64,000 nt of DNA from Nostoc sp. TCL240-02 (lineage in GTDB: Bacteria; Cyanobacteriota; Cyanobacteriia; Cyanobacteriales; Nostocaceae). The notes under the pieces are model-generated. The model saw nothing but the letters and a program-made list of their open reading frames with translations, ran no database searches and was not told the origin of the DNA. The translations under genes were made by a program, and so were the position numbers. Below are positions 26,710 to 35,709 of this stretch, piece after piece. Location: NCBI RefSeq assembly GCF_013343235.1, contig NZ_CP040094.1, forward strand, positions 1,674,501 to 1,738,500. Direction: 5' to 3'. Positions within the stretch are counted from its first letter, which is position 1; each line of letters begins with the position of its first letter.

Positions 26710-28041
26710 TCAAGATCGATGGGAACGGGGATGAGTTAAATATTTCCCAATGCCTGCCGTATCCGCTGCTATATTTACTGTATCTGGGTTTCTGTCGTTG
26801 AACCCAGAAATGGAGACAGCTAAGGGTGAACCGATGAGTTGAGCAACTCGAAAGGCAGACGCGATCGCTCCTTCATGCAATCCATCTCCTAGATAAGCTC
26901 CCGCATAGTAAGTATGATTTTCTCCATTGGTGGCAACTACTTCGTCTCGATATCGAAAAGATTCAGTGGTATACAACGGAGTGTGATGCTTTTGAGTGTG
27001 AATAATTCGATCTTTGGCAATCAATTCTTCTAGTTGAAACGATAAAAAATAATTCTGTGGCGATGAGATCCCGCAAAGCTGATTTAAGTAACTGTTATAT
27101 CCCCATTGGGTGTCTGTCTGGAAGAAATCAAATTCCGAGGGGTGGTGGATGTGATGATGATCATACATAGAAGTATCAGTATGAATTGTAGTGGTTGCAT
27201 AATTGGCTTTCCAATCTGAAAAGCGTTTAATTTCAGCCCCGGTTGGGTCAGCTAACAGAGCCATTACTTGGTCGGGTGGCGTAGCAAATACGACTTTATC
27301 AAACTCCTGGATCTCACCCTGCGATCGCCTGATTTTCACACCATCTGGACTTCTAGAAATATTAACAATCTCCATATTCAACAAAACTTCTCCTTTAAAT
27401 CGCTCCAGAATTTTTTCAATATAGGAATATACACCGCCTTTAATCCTGAGCCATTTGACTGCAAGGTAGTCGCGTAACATCGGAATTCCCATCTCTGCGG
27501 GAAAATTATCAATGAGTTCAAAGGGCATTGAGTAGCTATACATTGTCAGCAACTTTAGCCAGGTATTGCTTATACTTTTGTTGTTTACATATTGAGACAA
27601 TGGCTGATCGCAAAAATCTTCCATCTGGGTAAATCGCGTTTTTAGCCATAATCCAAGGGAATGGGTATGGATGGTATCGAACCGCAGATATTCAATGAGG
27701 CGTTGGATGCCTGTATAGTTATTCTCATTCGTGACCTTCGAGAAAAAGGGAATGTCATCTTTGGGGAATAAAGCTGAACCGACACGGATGGGTTCTAGTT
27801 CCACTCCTAGCTCTTGCATAAGAGCAACAAAGTTGTGGAATACGGTAGGAAATTCTAGCACTCCACTTTCCAACATTTCATTGCAATCGGATTGGTTGGG
27901 CAAAACATTCTTGTTGAGTGTCCGAATATGCCCCCCTAACATGGGCTGCCGTTCAAACACCGTGATATGATGACCTTGCTTATCAAGTAGGTAAGCTGTA
28001 ACCATACCACTGGCTCCACCACCGATAACTGCTATTCTCAT
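26710..28041 (-). CDS. FAD-dependent amine-oxidase-fold oxidoreductase
   Basis: The 443-aa flavoprotein starts with the Rossmann dinucleotide motif VIGGGASGMVTAYLL and the second strand FERQPMLGGHIRT. A distal ATPPDQVMALL segment and GAYLGDGLHEGAIASAFRVA (FAD-binding C-terminus) complete the amine oxidoreductase/protoporphyrinogen-oxidase fold. This is the type of predicted NAD/FAD-binding protein found in bacterial lipid-modification loci. The substrate is unknown. It follows a second FAD oxidoreductase with a 49-bp gap in the same direction, which suggests successive redox steps on one substrate. Confidence 0.85.
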   Translation of the reverse strand: MRIAVIGGGASGMVTAYLLDKQGHHITVFERQPMLGGHIRTLNKNVLPNQSDCNEMLESGVLEFPTVFHNFVALMQELGVELEPIRVGSALFPKDDIPFFSKVTNENNYTGIQRLIEYLRFDTIHTHSLGLWLKTRFTQMEDFCDQPLSQYVNNKSISNTWLKLLTMYSYSMPFELIDNFPAEMGIPMLRDYLAVKWLRIKGGVYSYIEKILERFKGEVLLNMEIVNISRSPDGVKIRRSQGEIQEFDKVVFATPPDQVMALLADPTGAEIKRFSDWKANYATTTIHTDTSMYDHHHIHHPSEFDFFQTDTQWGYNSYLNQLCGISSPQNYFLSFQLEELIAKDRIIHTQKHHTPLYTTESFRYRDEVVATNGENHTYYAGAYLGDGLHEGAIASAFRVAQLIGSPLAVSISGFNDRNPDTVNIAADTAGIGKYLTHPRSHRS

Positions 28042-28090
28042 AACTGACCTCTCAGTTTTTGAATATGAATAATATGTGCGATTTGTCTGT

Positions 28091-29629
28091 TTAGCTATTG
28101 CCTAAAAGCACGTCGCCAGATAATCGTTGATACAGCAACGCCCCAGTCCAAAATGTGGGAGCAAAGCCCGGATAGCCTGATGAAGCATTGCAGAAATAGA
28201 AATGCTTGAGTGAGGTTTCGTGATTCAAGCGTCCCAAACCCATGTTGCGCGGTGTGAGACTAGAACCGTAGGAATTCCCGTTAGGACACCAGCAATAACG
28301 TTCATTGGTGGTGGGACTGCCGGTGATCTGAAAGACTAGATGCTTTCTAAAATTCGGTACATATTCTTTTTCCACGACATCGAGGATAGAATCCAAGATT
28401 TCTTGCTTTTTCTGGTTGTAAGCTTTACGTTCGCTCTGTCGCAATTGCTTAAAGTAGTCGTAATTAGCAACGGTAAGGAATTCGACAATCTGGCAATCTT
28501 CTGGACAATCCCGACTTGCTTGTGTCAATAAAGTGGGCGTTGTTATGGCAAAGCTGGGATTGGAAAAGTCATTGTGTTCATACATCTGAGCAAAGGCTTC
28601 ATTCAAATCCTTATGACCTGTATGGAAGAGATTCCACTTGCCAAATCCATAGTCTCGCAGGTCAAGGCCTTTGACGACGCAATAAGCCATGTAGTTAGAT
28701 GCAGAATACTCATAGTTGAGTTTTCGGCGCACAGTTTTAGAGAAATTTGACTCACCAATCATTTTGGCAGCTTTTTTGGGGTCAATGTTGCAAATCACGG
28801 TGCCACCTGTAAATTCGTGAGTTTGATGGGTGTTTAAATCCATCGCCTCAACGCCCGTAACCGTTTTGTCTATGACTCTAAAATTCGTGACTTCATGGTT
28901 GAGCAATACCTGCCCTCCATTTGATTCAATCACTTTGACTAACGAATTGATAACATGCTCAAAATGCTGGGTTGGGTAAAATGCACCTGCTTGATAGCCC
29001 TTGAATAAAGCGACCCAGGCATAAAACGAGAGTTGATTTGGAGGCAGCAAAAAATCAGGCCATTGCAGAGCTAATAGGGTTTGGGCGGCTTGTGGTAGCT
29101 GAAACTTGTCGAATACATCCTGAAGTGTACTGTTAAGATATTGGACAGTACAAAACACTTCACTTGTATGTTTGAGCAGTTCAATTGGCTTAACTGGAGG
29201 AGCAAGTCTTTTCAAACCTGCGCTCGTTTTTTCAACATCGTTAACAAATTGGCGAATGCGATCGCTATATGCAGGAAACAGCGCTGATAATCGCTGGATC
29301 AGTTCCTCTGGTTCCGAAGGAATATCTAACGCATACCCCGGCATTCGCATGTGGTCAAAACCATCGGGGTCGTACCGTTCAAAAGTTACTTCCCGATCCA
29401 AGCCTAATTTCTTGAGTACCCAATTAACCGTTTGTCCTTCACCACAATCCCAAACATAATGGAATTGGGCATTAAACGTGTATTTTTTAGCCATCGTAAA
29501 CGTGTGACCAAAGCCACCCGGATGCTCATGAGCTTCGAGGATTTGCACGGTCTTGCCAGAGTTTGCCATCAAAGCACCAAAGACCAATGCTGATAAACCA
29601 CTGCCTACAATTAGGTAATCCGATTTCAT
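28091..29629 (-). CDS. Carotenoid-isomerase/phytoene-desaturase-family FAD oxidoreductase
   Basis: The 512-aa protein from ATG 29629 has GAGGAAACC upstream. A TTG five codons earlier is less likely. It has the FAD motif YLIVGSGLSALVFGALMANSGK with EAHEHPGGFGHTF, then YCWCPNGNSYGSSLTP and a C-terminal SSGYPGFAPTFWTGALL. It belongs to the CrtI/CrtISO/retinol-saturase superfamily, but I cannot say whether the substrate is a carotenoid, retinoid-like lipid or another polyene. It is the upstream gene of a two-gene unit with the amine-oxidase-fold protein. Confidence 0.85.
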   Translation of the reverse strand: MKSDYLIVGSGLSALVFGALMANSGKTVQILEAHEHPGGFGHTFTMAKKYTFNAQFHYVWDCGEGQTVNWVLKKLGLDREVTFERYDPDGFDHMRMPGYALDIPSEPEELIQRLSALFPAYSDRIRQFVNDVEKTSAGLKRLAPPVKPIELLKHTSEVFCTVQYLNSTLQDVFDKFQLPQAAQTLLALQWPDFLLPPNQLSFYAWVALFKGYQAGAFYPTQHFEHVINSLVKVIESNGGQVLLNHEVTNFRVIDKTVTGVEAMDLNTHQTHEFTGGTVICNIDPKKAAKMIGESNFSKTVRRKLNYEYSASNYMAYCVVKGLDLRDYGFGKWNLFHTGHKDLNEAFAQMYEHNDFSNPSFAITTPTLLTQASRDCPEDCQIVEFLTVANYDYFKQLRQSERKAYNQKKQEILDSILDVVEKEYVPNFRKHLVFQITGSPTTNERYCWCPNGNSYGSSLTPRNMGLGRLNHETSLKHFYFCNASSGYPGFAPTFWTGALLYQRLSGDVLLGNS

Positions 29630-29985
29630 AGGAGGTTTCCTCAAACAATAAACGTCTTTTTCAATAACAATTTTTTCTATGCTTCAACCCGCTCTATCAC
29701 AATGGTTTGATGGTAATCTAAGTGTTTTGGCAAACTATATATTCGTCATTACGGATTGAGTGAAGCAGGTTGATATCGATCTTGCTTCCATTTACACTAT
29801 TTCGACGACTTTATCTTAAATTACCGTAATCTCTCATCCCTCTACAGGATGGGGAACGTCAATTCAGTTACCCCAACATCGGCGGTTATACCTTACCAAA
29901 TTTCCAGGTAAGGAGCGCTCCTAAACCCAACAGACTCAACATCAACGTCAGGAGTGGAATCAATGGAATACCAATTAGATTATAA
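29630..29985. other. Intergenic region without supported genes
   Basis: About 355 bp between an upstream-pointing oxidoreductase and the end of a Uma2 gene. I see no gene or strong hairpin. The promoter of the two-gene FAD unit should lie at its left part. Confidence 0.4.
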
Positions 29986-30633
29986 CTAAATCGTTCCTAT
30001 TTGCTGTCTTGCCCATACACGAAATGCTTTCATTGTCGCATTCCTTCCATTGGTCTTACTCAGGATCAAATATTCGGGAATCACTTGCTGAATTGGAAGA
30101 TTGGGGAAAATATAACTGGTATTTGATTCTACATATTTACCATCGAGCAGCACGTTTATTTCCAACTTGCTTCCATTCCATCGCCACAGTTCTGGTACTC
30201 TCAACGCTTGATAATTATTGAAACGAGTGCGGGAGGTAATATCAATCTCCATAGCCAAATCTGGAGGTGGGTCAGTTTCTAAATTGATTCTATCTTTGCC
30301 CCTAATTCTAGCTTCATTTTGGATGTAGAAACAATCATCAGGTTCTACTCCAGCATCCATACTTTGTTTATCAAAAGTCGTAGATCCCAAACTCCAAAAT
30401 TCCAGATCGAGTTCTTCTAATAAAACTTTTATCAAGTCTCCAATAATAACTTTAGCTACTTCATGCTCTGGTAATGGAGCCATTATTTCCAGCATTCCTT
30501 GACTGTAACCTATCCTAGAACTGCGATTGTCCCCCAATTCTGCCAAAATACGTTTGTATACCGACCAGGAGATATCTTTAATCAACAACTGATGACCGGC
30601 TTTAACAATTAGTTGATTGAGTTCAAGTAACAT
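29986..30633 (-). CDS. Uma2-family (DUF820) putative endonuclease
   Basis: The 215-aa protein belongs to the large cyanobacterial Uma2 family with a PD-(D/E)xK nuclease fold. Visible parts are MLEIMAPLPEHEVAKVIIGDL, VEPDDCFYIQNE (the first acidic pair) and DPPPDLAMEIDITSRT (D and ExD-type acid). LRVPELWRWNGSKLEINVL follows. These genes are present in dozens of copies in cyanobacterial genomes and their biological role is unsettled. It stands alone here. Confidence 0.88.
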   Translation of the reverse strand: MLLELNQLIVKAGHQLLIKDISWSVYKRILAELGDNRSSRIGYSQGMLEIMAPLPEHEVAKVIIGDLIKVLLEELDLEFWSLGSTTFDKQSMDAGVEPDDCFYIQNEARIRGKDRINLETDPPPDLAMEIDITSRTRFNNYQALRVPELWRWNGSKLEINVLLDGKYVESNTSYIFPNLPIQQVIPEYLILSKTNGRNATMKAFRVWARQQIGTI

Positions 30634-30795
30634 ACCAAACTTTCTCCTCTTTATTCAAACTCAGGCAGAACAAAATAATTAAATAAAGGGGTTAGGGAAA
30701 AGGCGACCAACGCTCCCCTCTTCCCCCACGCACCTTTATCATTTTTATCTGACTTTAATTAGCGAATTGCGACATATAATTTGCGAACGTACAAA

Positions 30796-30868
30796 TGGAG
30801 AATAACGGATTCGAACCGATGGCCTCTGCGGTGCGATCGCAGCACTCTACCAACTGAGCTAATTCCCC
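30796..30868 (-). tRNA. tRNA-Ala, anticodon CGC
   Basis: The minus-strand sequence folds into a cloverleaf: acceptor GGGGAAT with ATTCTCC, D arm GCTCAGTTGGTAGAGT, anticodon stem CTGCG/CGCAG with loop ATCGCAC, and T arm with TTCGAAT. G3:U70, the alanine identity pair, is present and the discriminator is A. CCA is not encoded. Two oddities: the T stem has a U-U mismatch (second pair), and a HIP1 octamer GCGATCGC runs through the anticodon arm. Confidence 0.88.
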
Positions 30869-30933
30869 TTAATCGTTACTAAGTCAAGAGTAATACTACT
30901 CATTAACTCAATACACTATCACCATATAGTATT

Positions 30934-31662
30934 CTAACATTCAGTTGCCGATGGCTGAGGCTCTTTTTGGGAATAAACCTTCTGCACCCGTTCGAGTTCC
31001 AACTCACTGAGATAATCAACAGTCCAGTTACAGCAGCGCTGAAGCATGTGAAATGGGTAAGTATTGGCTACACCAACAACTTGCATTTGCGATCGCTTCG
31101 CTGCTGCAATCCCTGCTGGGGTATCTTCAATGGCCAGACACTCGTGTGGTTGAAGATTCAATTCAGGATATTCTTTATTTAGGCATTTTACTGCCAGTAA
31201 ATAACCATCGGGTTCTGGTTTACTGGTGGTTATATCATCACCAGCAACAATAATTTTAAAATGTTGGGCTAGTTTGGCGCGATGGAGTACCAATTCTATT
31301 TCTTGGCGAATAGCGCCACTGACTAATCCTAATTTCAAATTCCGCGATCGCACCTGATATATTAAGTCTTCTACACCTGGATATAAAGGCAGTTTCTCTA
31401 TTTTCTCTAACTCCACCGTATAAGCTTGGGCTTTGCGGTACAACAACTGAGTTAAGTAGTTTTCGTTAGCGACTCTACCACGATTAGCGAGTAGTTGCTG
31501 AAAACAAGCGCGATCGCTGCGTCCAAGAGAAGCTTGACGCTCACTCACCTTTTGGGGTTGGAGATTTTCTTCAATGAGAATCTCATCGATCAGTTGTAGG
31601 TGGATTGGCTCATCGTTAATGATGACACCATTGAAATCAAAGAGAACTGCCTTTAAACTCAT
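30934..31662 (-). CDS. HAD-superfamily phosphatase/phosphoglucomutase-like protein
   Basis: The 242-aa HAD hydrolase has the CbbY/beta-phosphoglucomutase layout. The nucleophile motif is FDFNGVIINDEPIH, the cap has LPLYPGVEDL, and LVSGAIRQEIE (Thr/Ser motif II region) comes next. KPEPDGYLLA (Lys) and CLAIEDTPAGIAAAK (acidic motif IV) complete the set. The usual second Asp of DxD is Asn here (DFN), so the general acid/base residue is replaced, which may alter or abolish phosphatase activity. Its ATG overlaps the stop of the methyltransferase gene by four bases, so the pair is translationally coupled. Confidence 0.85.
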   Translation of the reverse strand: MSLKAVLFDFNGVIINDEPIHLQLIDEILIEENLQPQKVSERQASLGRSDRACFQQLLANRGRVANENYLTQLLYRKAQAYTVELEKIEKLPLYPGVEDLIYQVRSRNLKLGLVSGAIRQEIELVLHRAKLAQHFKIIVAGDDITTSKPEPDGYLLAVKCLNKEYPELNLQPHECLAIEDTPAGIAAAKRSQMQVVGVANTYPFHMLQRCCNWTVDYLSELELERVQKVYSQKEPQPSATEC

Positions 31663-32546
31663 GCGATTATGCCAAATGCGGGAGATCCAAGTCCCTCCAA
31701 ATCATTATTATCTACTGATGTGGGAGTATAACGACGGACATTTTCAGTTGCGATCGGTTTAACGGCACCAGTTACCTGATTTATCCACCATACATCCTGC
31801 GATCGCACTGCTTCAAATCCGGCCGCACCCATATTCGCCTCTATACTACCAGCAGCATACTCATGAATATATGGCTCTTCAAAAACATCATTAAGCCATT
31901 CTAGCTGCCGCAGAGTCTTCTGATTCCCATCTAGAATTAGGACTTGCCCTCCAGTTACTAGCAACCGAAAGCTTTCCTGCAAAATTTCTAGGGACACCTC
32001 ATTTGGAGTTTCGTGGAATAGCAAAGAAGCTGTCACTAAGTCAAATGATGCATCTCTGAAACTGGTTTTTTCCGCATTTCCGTGTCGCCAGACTATCTCT
32101 AAACCAGCATTTCTAGCTTTATCTTCTGCCCTTACCAGCATATAGGGTGATAAATCCAAACCAATAACTTCCGCTTCGGGAAAAGCCCGTTTTAACATTA
32201 GAGTAGTGGAACCTGTGCCACAACCTAGGTCAAGTATGCGTCGTGGTTTTACCTTGACGGCATCAACTAAAGCCTGACGGACAATAGTTTCATTCGGTGG
32301 CACAACATATTGGGTAATCGGATCGTAAGTAACTGCTGCATTGTAAGTGAGATAGCCGCCTTTAATCCCGTGAAAATTTTGACTGCTGTAGTACGAGGGA
32401 ATTATGACATCATCTCGCCGGAAGCGATCGCATTCTTTCTCCCAGTCAATACTATCAGCGTAACGCCGTAACCCGTCTTCATCAATTAAAAGACGCACTA
32501 CAGGAGATAAAAAACGTTCCCAGATCGTATCTTGACGCACTGCCAT
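31659..32546 (-). CDS. Class I SAM-dependent methyltransferase
   Basis: The 295-aa protein has a helical N-terminal lid of about 90 residues. Rossmann-type SAM motifs follow: ILDLGCGTGSTTLMLK (motif I), VIGLDLSPYMLVRA (motif post I), FDLVTASLLFHETP and GGQVLILDGNQK. The fold is that of UbiE/Coq5-like small-molecule methyltransferases; the substrate is unknown. It is the first gene of a coupled pair with the HAD protein (ATGA overlap at 31659-31662), so the two probably act in one pathway. Confidence 0.88.
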   Translation of the reverse strand: MAVRQDTIWERFLSPVVRLLIDEDGLRRYADSIDWEKECDRFRRDDVIIPSYYSSQNFHGIKGGYLTYNAAVTYDPITQYVVPPNETIVRQALVDAVKVKPRRILDLGCGTGSTTLMLKRAFPEAEVIGLDLSPYMLVRAEDKARNAGLEIVWRHGNAEKTSFRDASFDLVTASLLFHETPNEVSLEILQESFRLLVTGGQVLILDGNQKTLRQLEWLNDVFEEPYIHEYAAGSIEANMGAAGFEAVRSQDVWWINQVTGAVKPIATENVRRYTPTSVDNNDLEGLGSPAFGIIA

Positions 32547-32922
32547 ATTGTGTCAGGACTTTAAGAGTTTATTTAAACAGAGTAATTTTCTTTACAAATT
32601 TTAATATATCTAGGAAACATCTGTTTTCTCTCTCTGGTATGGACTTGACGTTTGTAATTACATGAGTTACATTTGTAGTATAAATGTGCTACTCTCTAAA
32701 AGTAGTTCTTTAGCTTCACGAAGACCGAACGAGTTAAATGAAAGACAATAAACATTTAAATTGCTACAACTAAGTAGTGTGTCAAGTTTAAATTTATGGG
32801 TAAGCAAGTTAGTAGTAATAGAATTTAGTGTTTACTACAAACCCTAAAAATTACTAGATAAATTATCAGTGGCATAGACATAATCCCAAATCTAAAATTT
32901 AAAATCAAAAATAGAATAAATT
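32547..32922. other. Intergenic divergent promoter region
   Basis: About 375 bp between the divergent methyltransferase and rtcB genes. It is AT-rich with scattered GTAATTAC/TTAGTAGT-like words near 32655-32680 and 32808. No gene or strong hairpin was found. Confidence 0.4.
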
Positions 32923-34104
32923 ATGCCTTACGAAAAGTTAGAAATTACAACACAAGCACCCGTTTTATCTTGGGCAAATCACTCTTTGGGCCCAGAAGAA
33001 ACTAAAATGGCAAAAAATGTGGCATCACTACCATTTGTGTTTAAGCACGTGGCCTTAATGCCAGATGTCCACTTAGGCAAAGGTGCTTTAGTTGGTTCTG
33101 TAATTGCAACCAAAGAGGCAATTATCCCTGCTGCTGTTGGTGTGGATATTGGTTGCGGTATGAGCGCGATCAAAACATCATTTACCGCCGAACAACTAGA
33201 AGGAAAACTGAAGAAAATTCGCTTGGATATTGAAGCAGTAATTCCGACTGGATTCAACGAAAATAAAGACGTTGAAAAATCCGTCAGTAACTGGCAACAC
33301 TGGGATGATTTTAAAGACTTACATCGCGGTGTGCAAGACCTACAAGGTAAAGCAATGAAACAGATGGGTTCTCTCGGTGGAGGAAATCACTTTATTGAAG
33401 TGTGCCTGGATACAGAGAATCAAGTTTGGCTAATGCTGCATTCTGGTTCGCGTAACATCGGCAATAAACTCGCCCAGTGCCATATTCACACAGCCAGAGA
33501 ATTAGCAAAAATGGCAGGTAATAAATTACCTGACCCTGATTTGGCTCACTTTGTCGCTGGTACGCCAGAATTCCAGGCATATTGGCATGATTTGCAATGG
33601 TCACAAAACTATGCGCGTGTCAACCGCGATGTGATGATGGCGCGTTTTAAGCACATAGTTGAAAAACATCTGGTAGGTGGGAAAGCAACTAAACCTTTAT
33701 TGCAAGTTAATTGTCATCACAATTACGCCGAAAAAGAAGTGCATTTTGACGAGGATGTATATGTTACTCGTAAGGGTGCAGTTCGTGCCCAGACTGAAGA
33801 TTATGGGATTATTCCTGGTTCGATGGGAGCAAAGTCTTTCATCGTTAAGGGTAAAGGTAATGCTCATAGTTTCTGTTCTTGTTCTCACGGCGCGGGGCGT
33901 TTGATGTCTAGAAATAAGGCAAAAAATGTCTACACACTTGATGATTTGATTGAGCAAACAAATGGTGTAGAATGCCGCAAAGATGAGGGTGTGTTAGATG
34001 AAATTCCTGGTGCTTATAAGCCGATAGAGCAAGTTATGGAAAATCAAGCAGATTTGGTTGAGGTTGTAGCTACTCTCAAGCAAGTTCTTTGTGTGAAGGG
34101 ATAA
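32923..34104 (+). CDS. rtcB: RNA-splicing ligase RtcB
   Basis: The Mn- and GTP-dependent ligase joins 2',3'-cyclic phosphate or 3'-phosphate ends to 5'-OH ends in RNA. The 393-aa protein has all family blocks: MPDVHLGKGALVGSV, GVDIGCGMSAI (Asp and Cys metal ligands), GSLGGGNHFIEV, HSGSRNIGN and NCHHNYAEKE. CSCSHGAGRLMSR carries the histidine that is guanylylated. The related archease gene is not adjacent. In bacteria RtcB works in RNA repair. The gene stands alone and is followed by a clear terminator. Confidence 0.96.
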   Translation: MPYEKLEITTQAPVLSWANHSLGPEETKMAKNVASLPFVFKHVALMPDVHLGKGALVGSVIATKEAIIPAAVGVDIGCGMSAIKTSFTAEQLEGKLKKIRLDIEAVIPTGFNENKDVEKSVSNWQHWDDFKDLHRGVQDLQGKAMKQMGSLGGGNHFIEVCLDTENQVWLMLHSGSRNIGNKLAQCHIHTARELAKMAGNKLPDPDLAHFVAGTPEFQAYWHDLQWSQNYARVNRDVMMARFKHIVEKHLVGGKATKPLLQVNCHHNYAEKEVHFDEDVYVTRKGAVRAQTEDYGIIPGSMGAKSFIVKGKGNAHSFCSCSHGAGRLMSRNKAKNVYTLDDLIEQTNGVECRKDEGVLDEIPGAYKPIEQVMENQADLVEVVATLKQVLCVKG

Positions 34105-34112
34105 GTTTGTCG

Positions 34113-34136
34113 GGTGGGTAATGCCCACCTTTTTTA
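34113..34136 (+). terminator. Rho-independent terminator after rtcB
   Basis: GGTGGG, loop TAATG and CCCACC, followed by six T, begin nine bases after the rtcB stop. This is a textbook intrinsic terminator. Confidence 0.88.
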
Positions 34137-34210
34137 TTTTTTAAATGCAATTGTAACCTCAACAGATTGTATCTGATACAAGCGAAAAGTTAAATTTTCA
34201 ATAAAATTAT

Positions 34211-34489
34211 ATGGTTGGATTAGGATATTCCACTAACAATCCTGAAGGAAAAGGAATTGGGTAAAAATTAGCCGATAAATTAGCACAGAATGCTCTTCAA
34301 TTTACTATTATTGAGATAATAGATCCACCTATTTTTAAAATTACTCAATTATTAAAGTAAAGTTTCGGTGGAGATAGAATTAGTGATATGATTGTTTACA
34401 TCATACTTCCTGAACTACTTAATTTTTTGGAACAAGTAGCCAAAAGCCTTACTTTTCCGGATATGTATAGTAATTTGGGTAAAGCTTAG
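34211..34489 (+). pseudogene. Possible degraded small gene with two in-frame stops
   Basis: From ATG 34211 a single frame reads MVGLGYSTNNPEGKGIG-stop-KLADKLAQNALQFTIIEII, then a second TAA, then FGGDRISDMIVYIILPELL to TAG at 34487. The composition is protein-like in all three pieces and the frame is kept, as in a recently decayed gene. I do not recognise the family. Its end overlaps the 3' end of the GUN4 gene on the other strand. Confidence 0.3.
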
Positions 34490-35582
34490 ATAAATCATGT
34501 CCCTTACATTGCGCTAACTTTGTAATAATAGTCGCAACATTGTGATAAATATCACCAATGCAACAGTGAGGAGGTGGTGTTGGAAGATGACCTAGAGGAG
34601 ATTTTAGAGAAAATTCAATAGATTCCTTAGAAAACCATCGAACACGTTTTACAAATTCATGCCAATCGCGTACCTCTTTATATATGTTTAAGTGAATACT
34701 GAAACCGAATTTTTTTCGACTGTATTTCATCCAAAGATTATCAATAGTATATAAATCTTGACAAGGAATTAGTTCAATATCTCTATCACCAAGAGTTCCA
34801 ATACTTGATGGGCTATCCAACGGACCTAAAATTTCTCTTCCTGAAGCTTTAAGCAATAAACGTGTTGTTTCTTCGTTTGCTTTTTGCCACTTATTAGCTT
34901 TTAGAAAATTTTGTAATTCAGTGTAATCTATTCCTCGTGATGATTTAAGAGGGTCAGGTTGTTGAAAAAAGAATTCATCAATTTCTATCTCAACTTCACG
35001 TACAAAGCTATCTTCTAAACCCAGTACATCATGCTGCCATTCCTTTAACCGCTCTAAAGTTTCTTTATCAATAGGAAAATTAGATTGACACTTTTCTGTA
35101 TACTTTTCTATATAACGTTGTCGGTTCTTGAGAGGCTTTAATATACTCCCAATGATCTCCTGTGATTTTTCAAAAGATATGCCAAAAGTATGTCTCTTAG
35201 TTTCTAATATTTCTTCAGATTCTTTATCAAAAATTTTTGCTTGTTTATAATCAACATATAGCTTAACTACTTTACGATATTCTATCTCTAGTGTGTTAAG
35301 AGCAATGTTAGGTATGTTTTTAGGCTCATAAATTACAGGTATAGACTGGGCAGATTGTAACTGCTTTTCAATTTCATCTAGCCTGTCATTAAGTCTCTTA
35401 AGCTCAGTCTCCGCATTTTTAATCTGGTGTTCATACTGAAACTTACGTAATGTATCAGTTTCAATAACCAAAGCGTTTCGCAGTCTTGCTATTTTTTCAC
35501 TTTGGAGTTCATAAGATTGTTCAAAAGAATTTTTTTCTTGTTCTAATCTACGCCGTTGCTCATAAAATAGCATATTAAACAC
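34449..35582 (-). CDS. Coiled-coil protein with C-terminal GUN4 domain
   Basis: The 377-aa protein has an N-terminal coiled coil (about 5-95, rich in Glu, Gln, Arg, Leu). A helical middle part follows, and then a GUN4 domain from about 225: YTELQNFLKANKWQKANEET, REILGP, ELIPCQDLYTIDNLWMKYS and FGFSIHLNIY. True GUN4 binds porphyrins and stimulates Mg-chelatase in chlorophyll synthesis. Cyanobacteria also have many proteins where a GUN4-like domain is attached to kinases or coiled coils, and this is one of those. No chlorophyll genes are nearby, so a sensing or scaffold role is more likely than pigment synthesis. No membrane segment is seen. Confidence 0.8.
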   Translation of the reverse strand: MFNMLFYEQRRRLEQEKNSFEQSYELQSEKIARLRNALVIETDTLRKFQYEHQIKNAETELKRLNDRLDEIEKQLQSAQSIPVIYEPKNIPNIALNTLEIEYRKVVKLYVDYKQAKIFDKESEEILETKRHTFGISFEKSQEIIGSILKPLKNRQRYIEKYTEKCQSNFPIDKETLERLKEWQHDVLGLEDSFVREVEIEIDEFFFQQPDPLKSSRGIDYTELQNFLKANKWQKANEETTRLLLKASGREILGPLDSPSSIGTLGDRDIELIPCQDLYTIDNLWMKYSRKKFGFSIHLNIYKEVRDWHEFVKRVRWFSKESIEFSLKSPLGHLPTPPPHCCIGDIYHNVATIITKLAQCKGHDLSKLYPNYYTYPEK

Positions 35583-35709
35583 TAATAAAAATAGAGTTTT
35601 TAATAAACTAAAAAATTTAAGTTTAGGTATTATTTATTGTTAGCGCTACTCTACGACAAACTGCTGTTCGCTCATAGCGCTAACATTTAAATTGGGTGTT
35701 TTTTCAAAA

